Part shown: in pieces, positions 1 through 8,643 of the stretch
How positions within the stretch are numbered: the stretch's first letter is position 1
How the letters are laid out: each line of letters starts with the position of its first letter
From: a virus
DNA: 47,208 bases
IMG/VR virus record: IMGVR_UViG_3300042300_000888
Coordinates: 1-47,208 of that record
Strand: one strand, 5' to 3'
Notes under the pieces: model-generated
Told to the model about the DNA's origin: nothing
The model's database searches: none
The model's input: only the letters and a program-made list of their open reading frames with translations
Made by a program: the position numbers and the translations under genes

Positions 1-318
1 ATCATAAACTCTTATTGAAAGATTATCACCAGCTTTATCGAAAAATTTAGTTTCTGCACCGCTGGTTAGTCCTATAATCTTTTCGTTTGTTTGAAATTCC
101 GCTGTTACTGCCGATGCGAAATTTAATTTACTTCCTGTTATTTTATGTTGTAGATAGATATCTTGTACGCCGTCAAAGTGGTACTGTTTAAAATAATCGA
201 GTGCTTCACACAATCTATCTTCACATTGCTCTGGTGATATGTTAATATCTATGACAGGTGCACCAAGTTTGGTCAAAACCCAATCTTTTAATTGTCTTCT
301 TGTAGTAGGTAAAGCCAT
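1..318 (-). CDS. 13: Neck protein gp13 homologue, N-terminal part (runs off the left edge)
   Basis: The reading frame starts at an ATG (cat at 316-318) and stays open to base 1, giving 106 residues beginning MALPTTRRQLKDWVLTKLGA. The opening pattern (LPTTR, then KLGAPVIDINIS, then a 'DxxxYFKQYHFDG' helix) is the one I associate with the gp13 neck protein of marine T4-like phages, which helps complete the portal-proximal neck before tail joining. This is family recall, not an alignment. T4 has genes 12, wac, 13 in sequence; here gp13 likewise lies beyond the fibre genes on the same strand, which supports the call. The C-terminus is outside the window. gp14 is the main alternative. Confidence 0.65.
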   Translation of the reverse strand, partial: MALPTTRRQLKDWVLTKLGAPVIDINISPEQCEDRLCEALDYFKQYHFDGVQDIYLQHKITGSKLNFASAVTAEFQTNEKIIGLTSGAETKFFDKAGDNLSIRVYD

Positions 319-370
319 TTTAGATTTGCCTTTTTGATTTATTATCAGTGAGTTTGCCAATACTAGGTAT

Positions 371-378
371 TATTTATT
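371..378 (-). promoter_or_regulatory. Late-type promoter box AATAAATA for gp13
   Basis: The minus strand reads AATAAATA, one mismatch from the T4 late -10 box TATAAATA. It sits 52 nt upstream of the gp13 start, farther than at most other boxes here. It lies back to back with the perfect plus-strand box at 394-401 in a 116-bp divergent gap. Confidence 0.4.
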
Positions 379-393
379 CACATTTAAATTGTC

Positions 394-401
394 TATAAAT
401 A
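394..401 (+). promoter_or_regulatory. T4-type late promoter TATAAATA
   Basis: This is an exact match to the T4 late -10 consensus. It ends 33 nt before the ATG at 435, and a GGAG Shine-Dalgarno lies between. T4 late promoters need only this box plus the phage sigma factor and clamp, so no -35 element is expected. Confidence 0.7.
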
Positions 402-434
402 ATTAAACAGGATTGAATATTTCGGAGAACTAAT

Positions 435-1004
435 ATGAGACTTCTTTTTTTAAAATTTTTAAATTTGGTTGAACGTCTTCTTAGAAAATATGTAGGCGAA
501 GAAGAGGTAAAAAGTGACAAAGTATCGAACGATGTCAAACCAGTAGTTGAACCGAAACCTGTGAAAGTGGAAGAAAGTTTAGATGATCCCGAAGCAACCG
601 ATGTCAACGGACCTGGAGTAACACATTGTCTTTGGAAACCAGTATCGGATACTTCACCAGAAGTAGTTATTGTAGTTGCTGCTGATACCATTAGAAAAGA
701 ACATCTAGTATTAGAATTGCGTGATAGTAGTGATAAAATAATAAAACTAAAAACTAATAGAAGTTATAGTGATCATAGAGGAAATCAATTACCGGATCAC
801 AAATTGGGTAGATTTAATTTTAAGCCTGGATTTAAAATAGAAAATTTAAAAAGTAGAGAACCAATAACTGTTAAATTTTTCATTCAAATAGGAAAAAAGA
901 AACACGAATGTAAAGTTGGCGGTAAAGATTCGTTTGTCATCAAAGATGTGTCAAAACGTTGGATCTGTACCGCCGGTCGTGTTAGATTAGATCCTAAGAA
1001 GTAA
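435..1004 (+). CDS. Unknown protein, probable late gene
   Basis: This is a 189-residue protein I do not recognise. Residues 1-20 form a hydrophobic/basic amphipathic stretch (MRLLFLKFLNLVERLLRKYV), which could be a membrane-proximal helix. Residues 21-60 are acidic and Lys/Pro rich (linker-like). Residues 75-189 look beta-rich, with basic patches and two cysteines near the end (HECK, WICT). It has a perfect late promoter at 394-401 and a GGAG ribosome site. It is the only plus-strand gene in the left 36 kb, and its stop lies 8 bp from the convergent fibre stop. Late control suggests a virion or lysis role, which is inference. Confidence 0.75.
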   Translation: MRLLFLKFLNLVERLLRKYVGEEEVKSDKVSNDVKPVVEPKPVKVEESLDDPEATDVNGPGVTHCLWKPVSDTSPEVVIVVAADTIRKEHLVLELRDSSDKIIKLKTNRSYSDHRGNQLPDHKLGRFNFKPGFKIENLKSREPITVKFFIQIGKKKHECKVGGKDSFVIKDVSKRWICTAGRVRLDPKK

Positions 1005-1012
1005 ATTGTTTA

Positions 1013-4000
1013 TTACTTTTCCTCTAATTTCGATTCAAGTAATTGTACTTTAACCGAAAGTTCTTGTACTGCTTTAATTAGTGGAGCAATAAACTGATCA
1101 TATCTTAGTCCTTGTTCGGAATCCGGATTTTCTTTATCGCCAAGTATCCAACCACCAAAGTCAACTCCTGCCGCATCGGCGGCAACCTTGACTTCTTGTG
1201 CGATCAATCCCCAATGCGTCCTTTCGCCAGGTTTAGGAACAATTGTTACCTTAGAAGAACCATCTTCCTCTATTATATCATTTCCATCTTCATCTTTTAC
1301 CTTTTCCACTATATTTTCACCAACATTCCATTTATAGGAAACTGGTCTTAAAGATTTAATAAATTCAAGACCTAAAACTGAATTGGTTATAAGATGTTTT
1401 TGTCTAGCATCGGAGGTCTGTATTGTTCCATTAACTGCATAGACGACTTTCCAACGATTGCTACTAGCACCTAGATCAAGTGAGTTGTCACTATTGGGCG
1501 AAAATGCTGGTGTATTGTTTAATGCTATTCTATTTACATTAGCGGTTCTAATTTGAATCTGCGACGACTCGACCGTTCCGATGCTAAGATTTCCTGTACC
1601 TCGATGTATAATTTCCGAAGAACCATTTGCAGTGGAATTTCTGATTATCCTCAATCCATAATCTGTATAAGTAGCATCTCCAATTAGATCTATATACGAA
1701 CCGCCGTCACCTGTTCGTCCATTGCCAATTTGAAGATAGCAAGGTTGTGTACTTGTATTTCCATCTCCTATGTTAAGTCCCGGCCCTGCGTGTCTTAATG
1801 ACAAAACTCCGTTGTCATCTATTCGCATTTTTTCTGCTGCATCAACATCAAACGACACATAAGAACCAGTGCCAGCATTTCCAGGATCTGCTTGAATGAC
1901 AATCGAACCCGTAGCGGCTGTATTTGCACTGATTGATGAGTAAATACTAGCACTAGCACCATCACTATCTTCCAATCTTATTCTAGGTTGTGAATGTTTT
2001 ATGTGTAAAACCTCGGAAGGACTAGTTCCTATACCAACATTACCGCTTGAGTTTATTCTGAATCTTTCTACACGAGTTGTAGAAGCACTAGGTGTGGTCG
2101 AAATTGCAAAAAATGTAGGATGACTAGTGGAGGTTGGCGTCGATTCTACGCCAATATTAATAGAAGCAGTATTTATAAATGTCGTTCCATTGCTAGTTGT
2201 GCCTGCCACTATGTTTACAGGATTTGTTGAAGTTGTCGTTGCAGATGGAATTGCTTCCGTACCGCCGGCTGCTTGCAGACCAAGGCTACAAGATCCTCCA
2301 TAACTTCTTCCGAGTAGAACAGTATTGATCGTTTCTCCTGATCGTGTTACTATGGTTTGTGCAACATTCGATACAGTATTTGAAGTATTTAAACAAGCCG
2401 TACCATCGGAATTTATGCGGAATCTTTCAGTATTATTAGTTCTTAAACTAATTGCAGCCGCATCTTGTCCAAGTAATGTTAAATCTCCTGCACCTCGGTG
2501 TTGTATATAACTGCTACCGTTTGCTCCTCCATCTCTTGCTAATCTCATTCCAAAATCGGTGTAAGTGGTATCACCTATGAAATCAATATAACTCTGTCCA
2601 CTTCCTGTTCTGCCATTTCCGATTTGTATTAAACAAGACTCTGTACTTGTGTTTGTATTTCCAACGTATAATTGTGCACCTGCGCCGGTAAGATTAAGAT
2701 TTCCTGCGAATGTGGCCACACCCGCATTGCTAATATTCCAATTACTTGAGGTCGTCTGTGAAATGGAATATACATTAGTTATTGATTGATCGCCTATATT
2801 TAATCCACCACCGAATGTAATTTGATTGCTTCCATTCAGAGAAATCATATTTACATCGCCGGTATTTGCGGCATTTCTGGCAACAATGGCTTGATTATTG
2901 GGTATTCTTAAATATCCGGATGAGGCAGGATTTGGTCCTACTGCCACTGCCGTGCTAAATGTTTTTACGCCTGATATTGATTGATCGCCGCTCGTTGTTA
3001 CCGCATCTGTAATACCGTAACCACTTATTGTTGTAGGTTTAGATTCTATATTTGCAAATGTGTAACCAGTACAGTTCGTTAATGTTCCGGATGTTGGTGT
3101 GCCAAGTAATGGAGTTACTAAAGTAGGAGAAGTTGCAAATACTAAAGAACCAGAACCAGTTTCATCGGATATTGCAGAGGCTAAATTTGCGCTTGTATCA
3201 CTAATTCCATAACCACTAAATGTTGTAGGATTAGTACCACTTGTTACACGACCTTTAACATCGACGGCAACAGATCTATATGTTCCGGCAGTTGCACCGG
3301 AATTCGCTAAAGTGGTGACGAAAGATCCGGTACCAGAACCAGTCACATCACCAGTTAAGGTGATTGTTTGATCGCCTGTATTAGTTCCGGAAATTGTGGC
3401 TGCTGAAGATACGGTAAGATTTCCTGAAAGACTCACCGTTCTGTCGGCATCATTTACATTGAGTGAAAGTGTTCTTTCTGCCGTCAGGTTTGCACTATTT
3501 GTTATTCCCAAGTAATGAGAAGGAGTCGAATCGTCATACAAAAAGATATCACCAAAATATCCACTTTGAGTTGATGAGGTACTCGACGATAGTGCATTAA
3601 CAAGACCTGCATCTAGTGCTTTAAAAATTGCGTTTCCACTTGAAGTGTCTTTTGTCAATACATGTTCATTTGTTGCGGAAGATACGGAGGTTAGTGCGTT
3701 AATAGCGGCTTGCGCAGTTGTTTCTCCTGTACCACCATTTGCTATCGGTAGTGTTCCACTTACTCCGCTAGATAATGGCAGACCCGTACAATTAGTTAAT
3801 ATTCCGGATGTTGGTGTGCCAAGTAGTGGAGTTACTAGAGTAGGAGAAGTTGCAAATACCAAAGAGCCAGATCCCGTCTCATCAGTGATTGCTGATGCAA
3901 GGTTTGCGCTTGTATCACTAATTCCATAACCGCTAAATGTTGTAGGTTTAGATTCTATATTTGCAAATGTGTAACCAGTACAATTAGTTAATATTCCGGA

Positions 4001-4729
4001 TGTTGGTGTGCCAAGTAGTGGAGTTACTAGAGTAGGAGAAGTTGCAAATACCAAAGAGCCAGATCCCGTCTCATCAGTGATTGCTGATGCAAGGTTTGCG
4101 CTTGTATCACTAATTCCATAACCGCTAAATGTTGTAGGATTAGTTCCCGATGTGACTCTTCCCTTAACATCAACGGCAACAGATCTATATGTTCCAGCAG
4201 TTGCGCCCGAATTTGCAAGCGTTAGAGAACCTGATGCATTTGCCGAACCATCGAATGAAACTGACCAAGTTGCATCGCCAGTTACAGAAATATCTCTTGC
4301 TGTTGCCAATTTGGTAGAAGTTGCTGAATTTCCGTCTATGCTACCTGAAATTGTGCTTGAAAACGTTTTTGTTCCTGCTATTGTTTGCGTGCCGGTCGTT
4401 ATTAATCCTCTATTGGTCGCCGATGCATCCGGTATGTTAAATGTATGTGTGCTGGTCGAAGATGAAATATTAAAATCTGTTCCGGAAGTTCCTGTTGCAA
4501 ATGTTTGTGTCGTTGCGGTTAAACTATTGAGTGATGTTATACCACCTTCAACTGAGGATGAAATGGTAACATCACCAGTTCCTGTATCGATACCAGTTGA
4601 AGAAAGTGTTATGCCGGTGCCAGCAATCAATCGTTTAACTACAGCCTGTCCAGAAACAGTATCGTTTAGATCACTTCTTTTGACTTCTTGGTCTTTAATT
4701 TGTATCGATTTAATTTCTGTTCTGGACAT
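1013..4729 (-). CDS. Tail fibre with C-terminal S74 intramolecular chaperone
   Basis: A 1238-residue fibre. The body is Ser/Thr/Gly-rich low-complexity beta repeat, including several copies of a roughly 64-residue unit (GYGISDTSANLASAI...TSPTLVTPLLGTPTSG) and 'NVGIGTSPSEVLHI' style motifs typical of trimeric fibres. The last ~133 residues are a peptidase S74 (endosialidase-type) chaperone: the expected self-cleavage Ser-Asp is S1106-D1107 (TSDARQK), followed by 'LRPVSYKW', 'HWGLIAQEV', 'LRYDQFIAPLIKAVQEL' and a terminal coiled coil. In this family the domain trimerises the fibre and then cuts itself off. A late-type box (CATAAATA, 4761-4768) precedes it. It probably contributes to host recognition; the receptor cannot be inferred. 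Confidence 0.9.
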   Translation of the reverse strand: MSRTEIKSIQIKDQEVKRSDLNDTVSGQAVVKRLIAGTGITLSSTGIDTGTGDVTISSSVEGGITSLNSLTATTQTFATGTSGTDFNISSSTSTHTFNIPDASATNRGLITTGTQTIAGTKTFSSTISGSIDGNSATSTKLATARDISVTGDATWSVSFDGSANASGSLTLANSGATAGTYRSVAVDVKGRVTSGTNPTTFSGYGISDTSANLASAITDETGSGSLVFATSPTLVTPLLGTPTSGILTNCTGYTFANIESKPTTFSGYGISDTSANLASAITDETGSGSLVFATSPTLVTPLLGTPTSGILTNCTGLPLSSGVSGTLPIANGGTGETTAQAAINALTSVSSATNEHVLTKDTSSGNAIFKALDAGLVNALSSSTSSTQSGYFGDIFLYDDSTPSHYLGITNSANLTAERTLSLNVNDADRTVSLSGNLTVSSAATISGTNTGDQTITLTGDVTGSGTGSFVTTLANSGATAGTYRSVAVDVKGRVTSGTNPTTFSGYGISDTSANLASAISDETGSGSLVFATSPTLVTPLLGTPTSGTLTNCTGYTFANIESKPTTISGYGITDAVTTSGDQSISGVKTFSTAVAVGPNPASSGYLRIPNNQAIVARNAANTGDVNMISLNGSNQITFGGGLNIGDQSITNVYSISQTTSSNWNISNAGVATFAGNLNLTGAGAQLYVGNTNTSTESCLIQIGNGRTGSGQSYIDFIGDTTYTDFGMRLARDGGANGSSYIQHRGAGDLTLLGQDAAAISLRTNNTERFRINSDGTACLNTSNTVSNVAQTIVTRSGETINTVLLGRSYGGSCSLGLQAAGGTEAIPSATTTSTNPVNIVAGTTSNGTTFINTASINIGVESTPTSTSHPTFFAISTTPSASTTRVERFRINSSGNVGIGTSPSEVLHIKHSQPRIRLEDSDGASASIYSSISANTAATGSIVIQADPGNAGTGSYVSFDVDAAEKMRIDDNGVLSLRHAGPGLNIGDGNTSTQPCYLQIGNGRTGDGGSYIDLIGDATYTDYGLRIIRNSTANGSSEIIHRGTGNLSIGTVESSQIQIRTANVNRIALNNTPAFSPNSDNSLDLGASSNRWKVVYAVNGTIQTSDARQKHLITNSVLGLEFIKSLRPVSYKWNVGENIVEKVKDEDGNDIIEEDGSSKVTIVPKPGERTHWGLIAQEVKVAADAAGVDFGGWILGDKENPDSEQGLRYDQFIAPLIKAVQELSVKVQLLESKLEEK
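3789..4138 (-). repeat. 192-bp-period tandem repeat inside the S74 fibre gene
   Basis: Bases 3789-3946 and 3981-4138 look identical by eye over about 158 bp, with a period of 192 bp (64 codons, frame kept). A third, diverged copy starts near 3072. The near-identity of two copies against the drift of the third points to a recent in-frame duplication. Confidence 0.85.
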
Positions 4730-4760
4730 ATTAAAATCCTTTGATGAGATTTGTTTTTAT

Positions 4761-4768
4761 TATTTATG
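4761..4768 (-). promoter_or_regulatory. Late-type promoter box CATAAATA for the S74 fibre
   Basis: The minus strand reads CATAAATA, one base from TATAAATA, 31 nt upstream of the ATG at 4729. It overlaps the last codons and stop of the upstream fibre gene. Confidence 0.55.
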
Positions 4769-7496
4769 ACTTTAACTTTTCGATCTCCTTCTTCAATTCT
4801 GCAATTTCAACAAATGCTTCTTGTAGTGCTTTTGTTGAGTTGTTGGCAATTTGCGACAACTCTTGTATGGATTTAATTATAGGCGATATAAATTCGTGAT
4901 ATCTCAACGATTGTTGTGAGTTAGGATCATCTTTATTCGATAGTATCCAACCAGCAAAATCCTCATCATTTTTGCCAATCTGTTCTAATACTTCCTTTAC
5001 TTCTTGTGCTATTAGTCCATAGTGTGTTCTTGTGCCAGTTTTTGGTGTTATAGTTTTGATTATTTTTCTATTTTCATCTAACAAAGGTTCATCGTTCTCA
5101 TCTTTTTGCACATCAACTTCATTATAACCTACTTTCCATTTATAACTAACCGGTCTTAGTGCATTTATAAAATTTAAACCAAGAGAAGAGTTTTCTATAG
5201 TATGTTTCGATCTCACATCAGAAGTATTAATTGTACCATCGCCGGCATAAACGTCCTTCCAGCGGTAGGTACTGTTACCTAAAGATTGTGAGTTATCAAT
5301 TTGTGGAACTACATTACCTGCACTTGTGATCCAAAGTCCTTTGGCTTGACTTGTATTTGTAATATAAATTTCACCGTTTCGTGCATATTCATACACACCT
5401 CTTATCAATGGTGGGACTCCGAAACTGTCCGTGGGTATTAACAATTCATTAGCCCAAAGATCAAAGGACCATGTAACACCGGCATCTGGACCTACAAATC
5501 TTATAGGGCCTTCTCCATTCTGGAAAATTTTTAAATTGCCGTTTATACCAGGTTCTCTTATTATTCTTGCATCAAAATCGGTGCTGTCTTGCGAATGAAA
5601 ATCTATATAACTATTTCTATCACCAGTTCCTATTGAATTTATTTCAATTCCGCCGGCGCCAGTTAGTATTGTACCTGCGGTTATAGTTCCAGCACTAAAA
5701 TTACCAGAAGCATCTCTTCTGACTATAGTATTTGCAACATTACTCGCTGTTCCTAATAAGGAATCATTTCCTGAATGCCATATTCTATTCCAAGACTTAT
5801 TTCCATCATCAGTCGTCGCTCTATAAAACAATGAATTGCTATCATAAAAACTACCAGCAAATTGCATTGAGAAATAATTTGAGGTAGTACTATGCGTACT
5901 GCACAATAGATGATACCAATTATTTGTGGTTTCTGGCCATCCTTCGGCGATTGTTGCGGTACTAGTTTCCCAAAATCCGGAATTGACTCTAGTGGTTATA
6001 TTATCTGCCGTGCTTGATGAAAAGGCAGTATTTAAATATGTAGCAGTGGTTGCAGTTCCTGTCAAATTCGCTGTTATAGTTCCAGCACTAAAATTACCAG
6101 AAGCATCTCTAGCCACTATTGTAGAGGCAGTATTCGCATTCGTTGCATTTGAAGTAACAGTGAAAGTTGTTGCTCCGGTTTGATTGGCAGTAAACGATGC
6201 AGAACCACTAAGTCCCGTTCCCGAGACTGCAAGAGTGAGTGCGCCATTTCCTATCGTTGGTGTATTGGTTAAATTGTTATAGTTTAAATAGTAAGATCCG
6301 GTTTGACCATCTAGTAAATCAGCATTCAAATTTGAAACTAATGTCGTTGATGATACTGATAGTGGTGCGGTACCAGTTGCTACGGTTGAAATTAATTGGT
6401 TTGACGATCTTATAGATCCAGATACATCTAACTTTGTACCTGGACTTGCAGTTCCTATACCAACGTCACCACTTGATGTTATTCTTAATCTTTCTGTGCC
6501 GGCTCCGTAGTTCCCGCTCCAAAACTGCAAAGCGCCGCTAGACTCGGCAGTTATGTGAAAGTTATTTGAAGAAGTTACGCTACTTCCAATCTGAAGACTA
6601 CTAGCAACATCAAGATTAGCATACGGAGATGTTGTACCTATACCTACTTTACCATCGGACGTAATCCTAAATCTTTCGGCAAATCCTGTACCAGTTTTAA
6701 TTACAAGATTATCTGATGTTCCTATTGTTCTAATGGAATTTGTGATGACATCGCCAGAAGATGAAAATCCTCCTGAGTTTATAGTTCCAGTAATATCAAT
6801 ATCGGTTCCCCAGAGTTTTCCTACTCTACTTCCCGATGCACCAATGTCATAAGTTGAATTTGGTATAAATGCCGCATTTGTTCCATTTGCTATGCGCCAT
6901 TGATAAGCGCCGCCATTTGAACCAAGGTATAACGCTTGTCCAGTTCCAGAATTTAATTGATTTCCAAAAATCTGAGATAATGCGGTACTGGTAGCTCCGA
7001 AATTTTGACTATTGGCAGTAGAAGGTATTAAGTGTCCATCACTATCTAGATTCCATTTTGTCGCTCCACCGGCCGCCAGGGCTAGTGTAGTATCTGAGGT
7101 AATCTTTCTAGAAAGTATTTCAGCTAGATTGAAACCAGAGCGTCCTATCTTTAATTGATTGTTGAGCAAAGGTAATAAATCGCCGGATGAACCATCGACT
7201 CCTTCTATTTTCCAATAGTCGGTTCCTCGTGCTTTAAACTTTATACTGGCATCGTGAGACGAAACAAACGGTACATCGGTAAAAATTCCTAATCCAGAAT
7301 CCGTATCAAATTCAATTCCGGAAAAACTAGCTTGCGTTGCGCTACCTTGCGATAGAAATAATTTTGAAGGTACTGTGGAATTTGTGCTATGTACGAAAAC
7401 GCCTAACGTTTCACTAGCAAGAACTGGCAATTCTTGTAATGATGGTGTCGTATCATCACTAACTACAAGTTTATTAATCCCTTTATTTCTGGACAT
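4764..7496 (-). CDS. Second tail fibre with S74 chaperone domain
   Basis: A 910-residue fibre of the same architecture as its downstream neighbour. It has an N-terminal segment (MSRNKGINKLVVSDDTTPSL) that may attach to the baseplate, a long beta-repeat shaft with 'GKVGIGTTSPYANLDV', 'GDVGIGTASPGTKLDVSG' and 'TNTPTIGNGALTL' motifs, and an S74 domain with putative cleavage at S759-D760 (NTSDVRSKH). After that come 'LRPVSYKW', 'THYGLIAQEV', 'LRYHEFISPIIKSIQEL' and a coiled-coil tail. The chaperone domains of the two fibres are clearly related, while their N-termini differ, so they may attach to different partners or be exchangeable adhesins. It is preceded by a perfect late box at 7531-7538. Confidence 0.9.
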   Translation of the reverse strand: MSRNKGINKLVVSDDTTPSLQELPVLASETLGVFVHSTNSTVPSKLFLSQGSATQASFSGIEFDTDSGLGIFTDVPFVSSHDASIKFKARGTDYWKIEGVDGSSGDLLPLLNNQLKIGRSGFNLAEILSRKITSDTTLALAAGGATKWNLDSDGHLIPSTANSQNFGATSTALSQIFGNQLNSGTGQALYLGSNGGAYQWRIANGTNAAFIPNSTYDIGASGSRVGKLWGTDIDITGTINSGGFSSSGDVITNSIRTIGTSDNLVIKTGTGFAERFRITSDGKVGIGTTSPYANLDVASSLQIGSSVTSSNNFHITAESSGALQFWSGNYGAGTERLRITSSGDVGIGTASPGTKLDVSGSIRSSNQLISTVATGTAPLSVSSTTLVSNLNADLLDGQTGSYYLNYNNLTNTPTIGNGALTLAVSGTGLSGSASFTANQTGATTFTVTSNATNANTASTIVARDASGNFSAGTITANLTGTATTATYLNTAFSSSTADNITTRVNSGFWETSTATIAEGWPETTNNWYHLLCSTHSTTSNYFSMQFAGSFYDSNSLFYRATTDDGNKSWNRIWHSGNDSLLGTASNVANTIVRRDASGNFSAGTITAGTILTGAGGIEINSIGTGDRNSYIDFHSQDSTDFDARIIREPGINGNLKIFQNGEGPIRFVGPDAGVTWSFDLWANELLIPTDSFGVPPLIRGVYEYARNGEIYITNTSQAKGLWITSAGNVVPQIDNSQSLGNSTYRWKDVYAGDGTINTSDVRSKHTIENSSLGLNFINALRPVSYKWKVGYNEVDVQKDENDEPLLDENRKIIKTITPKTGTRTHYGLIAQEVKEVLEQIGKNDEDFAGWILSNKDDPNSQQSLRYHEFISPIIKSIQELSQIANNSTKALQEAFVEIAELKKEIEKLKS

Positions 7497-7530
7497 AGTA
7501 ATCCCTCTGCTACAATGTTATTTGCACTTC

Positions 7531-7538
7531 TATTTATA
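7531..7538 (-). promoter_or_regulatory. T4-type late promoter TATAAATA for the second S74 fibre
   Basis: An exact late box on the minus strand, 34 nt upstream of the ATG at 7496. It overlaps the stop codon of the preceding gene (7534-7536), so the promoter and the gene end share bases. Confidence 0.7.
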
Positions 7539-8640
7539 GTGCGACAGAAGTGATTGCTTGATATCTAATTGTAGCTGCCCAATGTACCGTGTTGCTTGGA
7601 TGTCCAACTACCATTACTTGTACATTAGTTCCCGATACTTGTACGAATGCATTATAATCAGAACTGTCTGTGCCAGATATGTTTTGTTGTATACCAACTA
7701 AAGAGGTCGCAATTACATTCCTTTTGGCACCGCCTTTTATGTTTATCCAACAATTTTCATCAGCACTTACATTCAATCCTACCATATCAATTTCAAACCA
7801 AATTGCTGAATTTGCAACACCAGATGGAACATTCGGCAATTCAAAGTTCCAAAGTATTGTTGGTGATGAATCGGTAGTCATTACTGCATTAGTTAAAATG
7901 TGATGACCAGATTGTGTAAAGCCTGAATGTGTTTTTAATTCTATTTCGGAAGAATTGATATAAGTTATGGGATTATCCGCAACTAAATTTTTTACATATA
8001 TTGCTTCGCATTTATTTGAAGGACTTCCTATAGTTATATTATTTGCTAGTTTATCTCCTGTTATACTAGCCGCATCCACTGTTTTGATATCAGATCTTTC
8101 TACTGCATGTACATAAATGTCAACTATAGAAAGCCCACTTGGTGCTGAATTGAATATGATTGCATTTCCGACTTTAAAATCTGGTGAAACATTCAAAGTC
8201 CAATCATTTCCAAACTGCAAAGGTACTTTATTTAAAAATACTGTCATACCTTCTTCTCTTAATAGTCCAAGATCAGGAGGTAAGAATCCTAAACTAGAAA
8301 GATCAAATGTTGTTGTAGTTCCATTCAAAGTAGGCGCTTCTAGTCTTATTCTTAAACAATAATTTCCCGAAACGGCAGGAACGGAAATTTCTCTACCCAA
8401 ATAAACAATATAAATTCTTTCTGCAACTAGTGGTGGATATGAAAATGCAATTTTTCTTCCGCCTTCGATTAAGGCGTATGCAAAGTTTGGTTCTTGTACT
8501 ACACCATCACTAATGACTAAGATGGAAGATGAATGTCCAACTTGATATGTTAGTGTAAATTCAGTCGTAAGACCGTCTGGAGAAATAACTTGTTTCTCAA
8601 AAACTCCGTATGCTGCTCCCGAACCTAGATACTTTGCCAT
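7534..8640 (-). CDS. Fibre-like virion protein
   Basis: A 368-residue protein. The N-terminal ~100 residues (FEKQVISPDGLTTEFTLTYQ...SSSILVISDGVVQEP...FSYPPLVAERIYIVYLG) match the fibre-modular pattern shared with the N-terminus of the collar protein upstream ('PDGTKTIFDLS...', 'EEKIYVLHRG'), a repeat often found in tail fibres of marine myoviruses. A second copy of the same fold seems to follow at ~105-180 (TFDLSSLGFLPPDLG...VDIYVHAV). The C-terminus (~230-368) is beta-rich with no identifiable domain. It sits 3 bp downstream of the gp12-like gene, so the two are probably co-transcribed. Confidence 0.7.
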   Translation of the reverse strand: MAKYLGSGAAYGVFEKQVISPDGLTTEFTLTYQVGHSSSILVISDGVVQEPNFAYALIEGGRKIAFSYPPLVAERIYIVYLGREISVPAVSGNYCLRIRLEAPTLNGTTTTFDLSSLGFLPPDLGLLREEGMTVFLNKVPLQFGNDWTLNVSPDFKVGNAIIFNSAPSGLSIVDIYVHAVERSDIKTVDAASITGDKLANNITIGSPSNKCEAIYVKNLVADNPITYINSSEIELKTHSGFTQSGHHILTNAVMTTDSSPTILWNFELPNVPSGVANSAIWFEIDMVGLNVSADENCWINIKGGAKRNVIATSLVGIQQNISGTDSSDYNAFVQVSGTNVQVMVVGHPSNTVHWAATIRYQAITSVAL

Positions 8641-8643
8641 ATT

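Noticed and set aside
374-691. 105-residue minus-strand frame opposite the lone plus-strand gene
   Set aside because: The plus-strand frame has a perfect late promoter and a good ribosome site. The antisense frame is Ser/Thr-rich and would run through the divergent promoter region.
2170-2177. TATAAATA box (minus strand) inside the first S74 fibre gene
   Set aside because: Perfect 8-mer, but deep inside a coding region with no downstream start. One chance match is expected in AT-rich sequence of this length.
4152-4769. 205-residue open frame on the plus strand opposite the first S74 fibre
   Set aside because: Antisense shadow of a Ser/Thr/Gly-rich repeat gene: no ribosome site, Val/Pro-rich low-complexity translation, and the minus-strand frame has clear fibre and S74 motifs.
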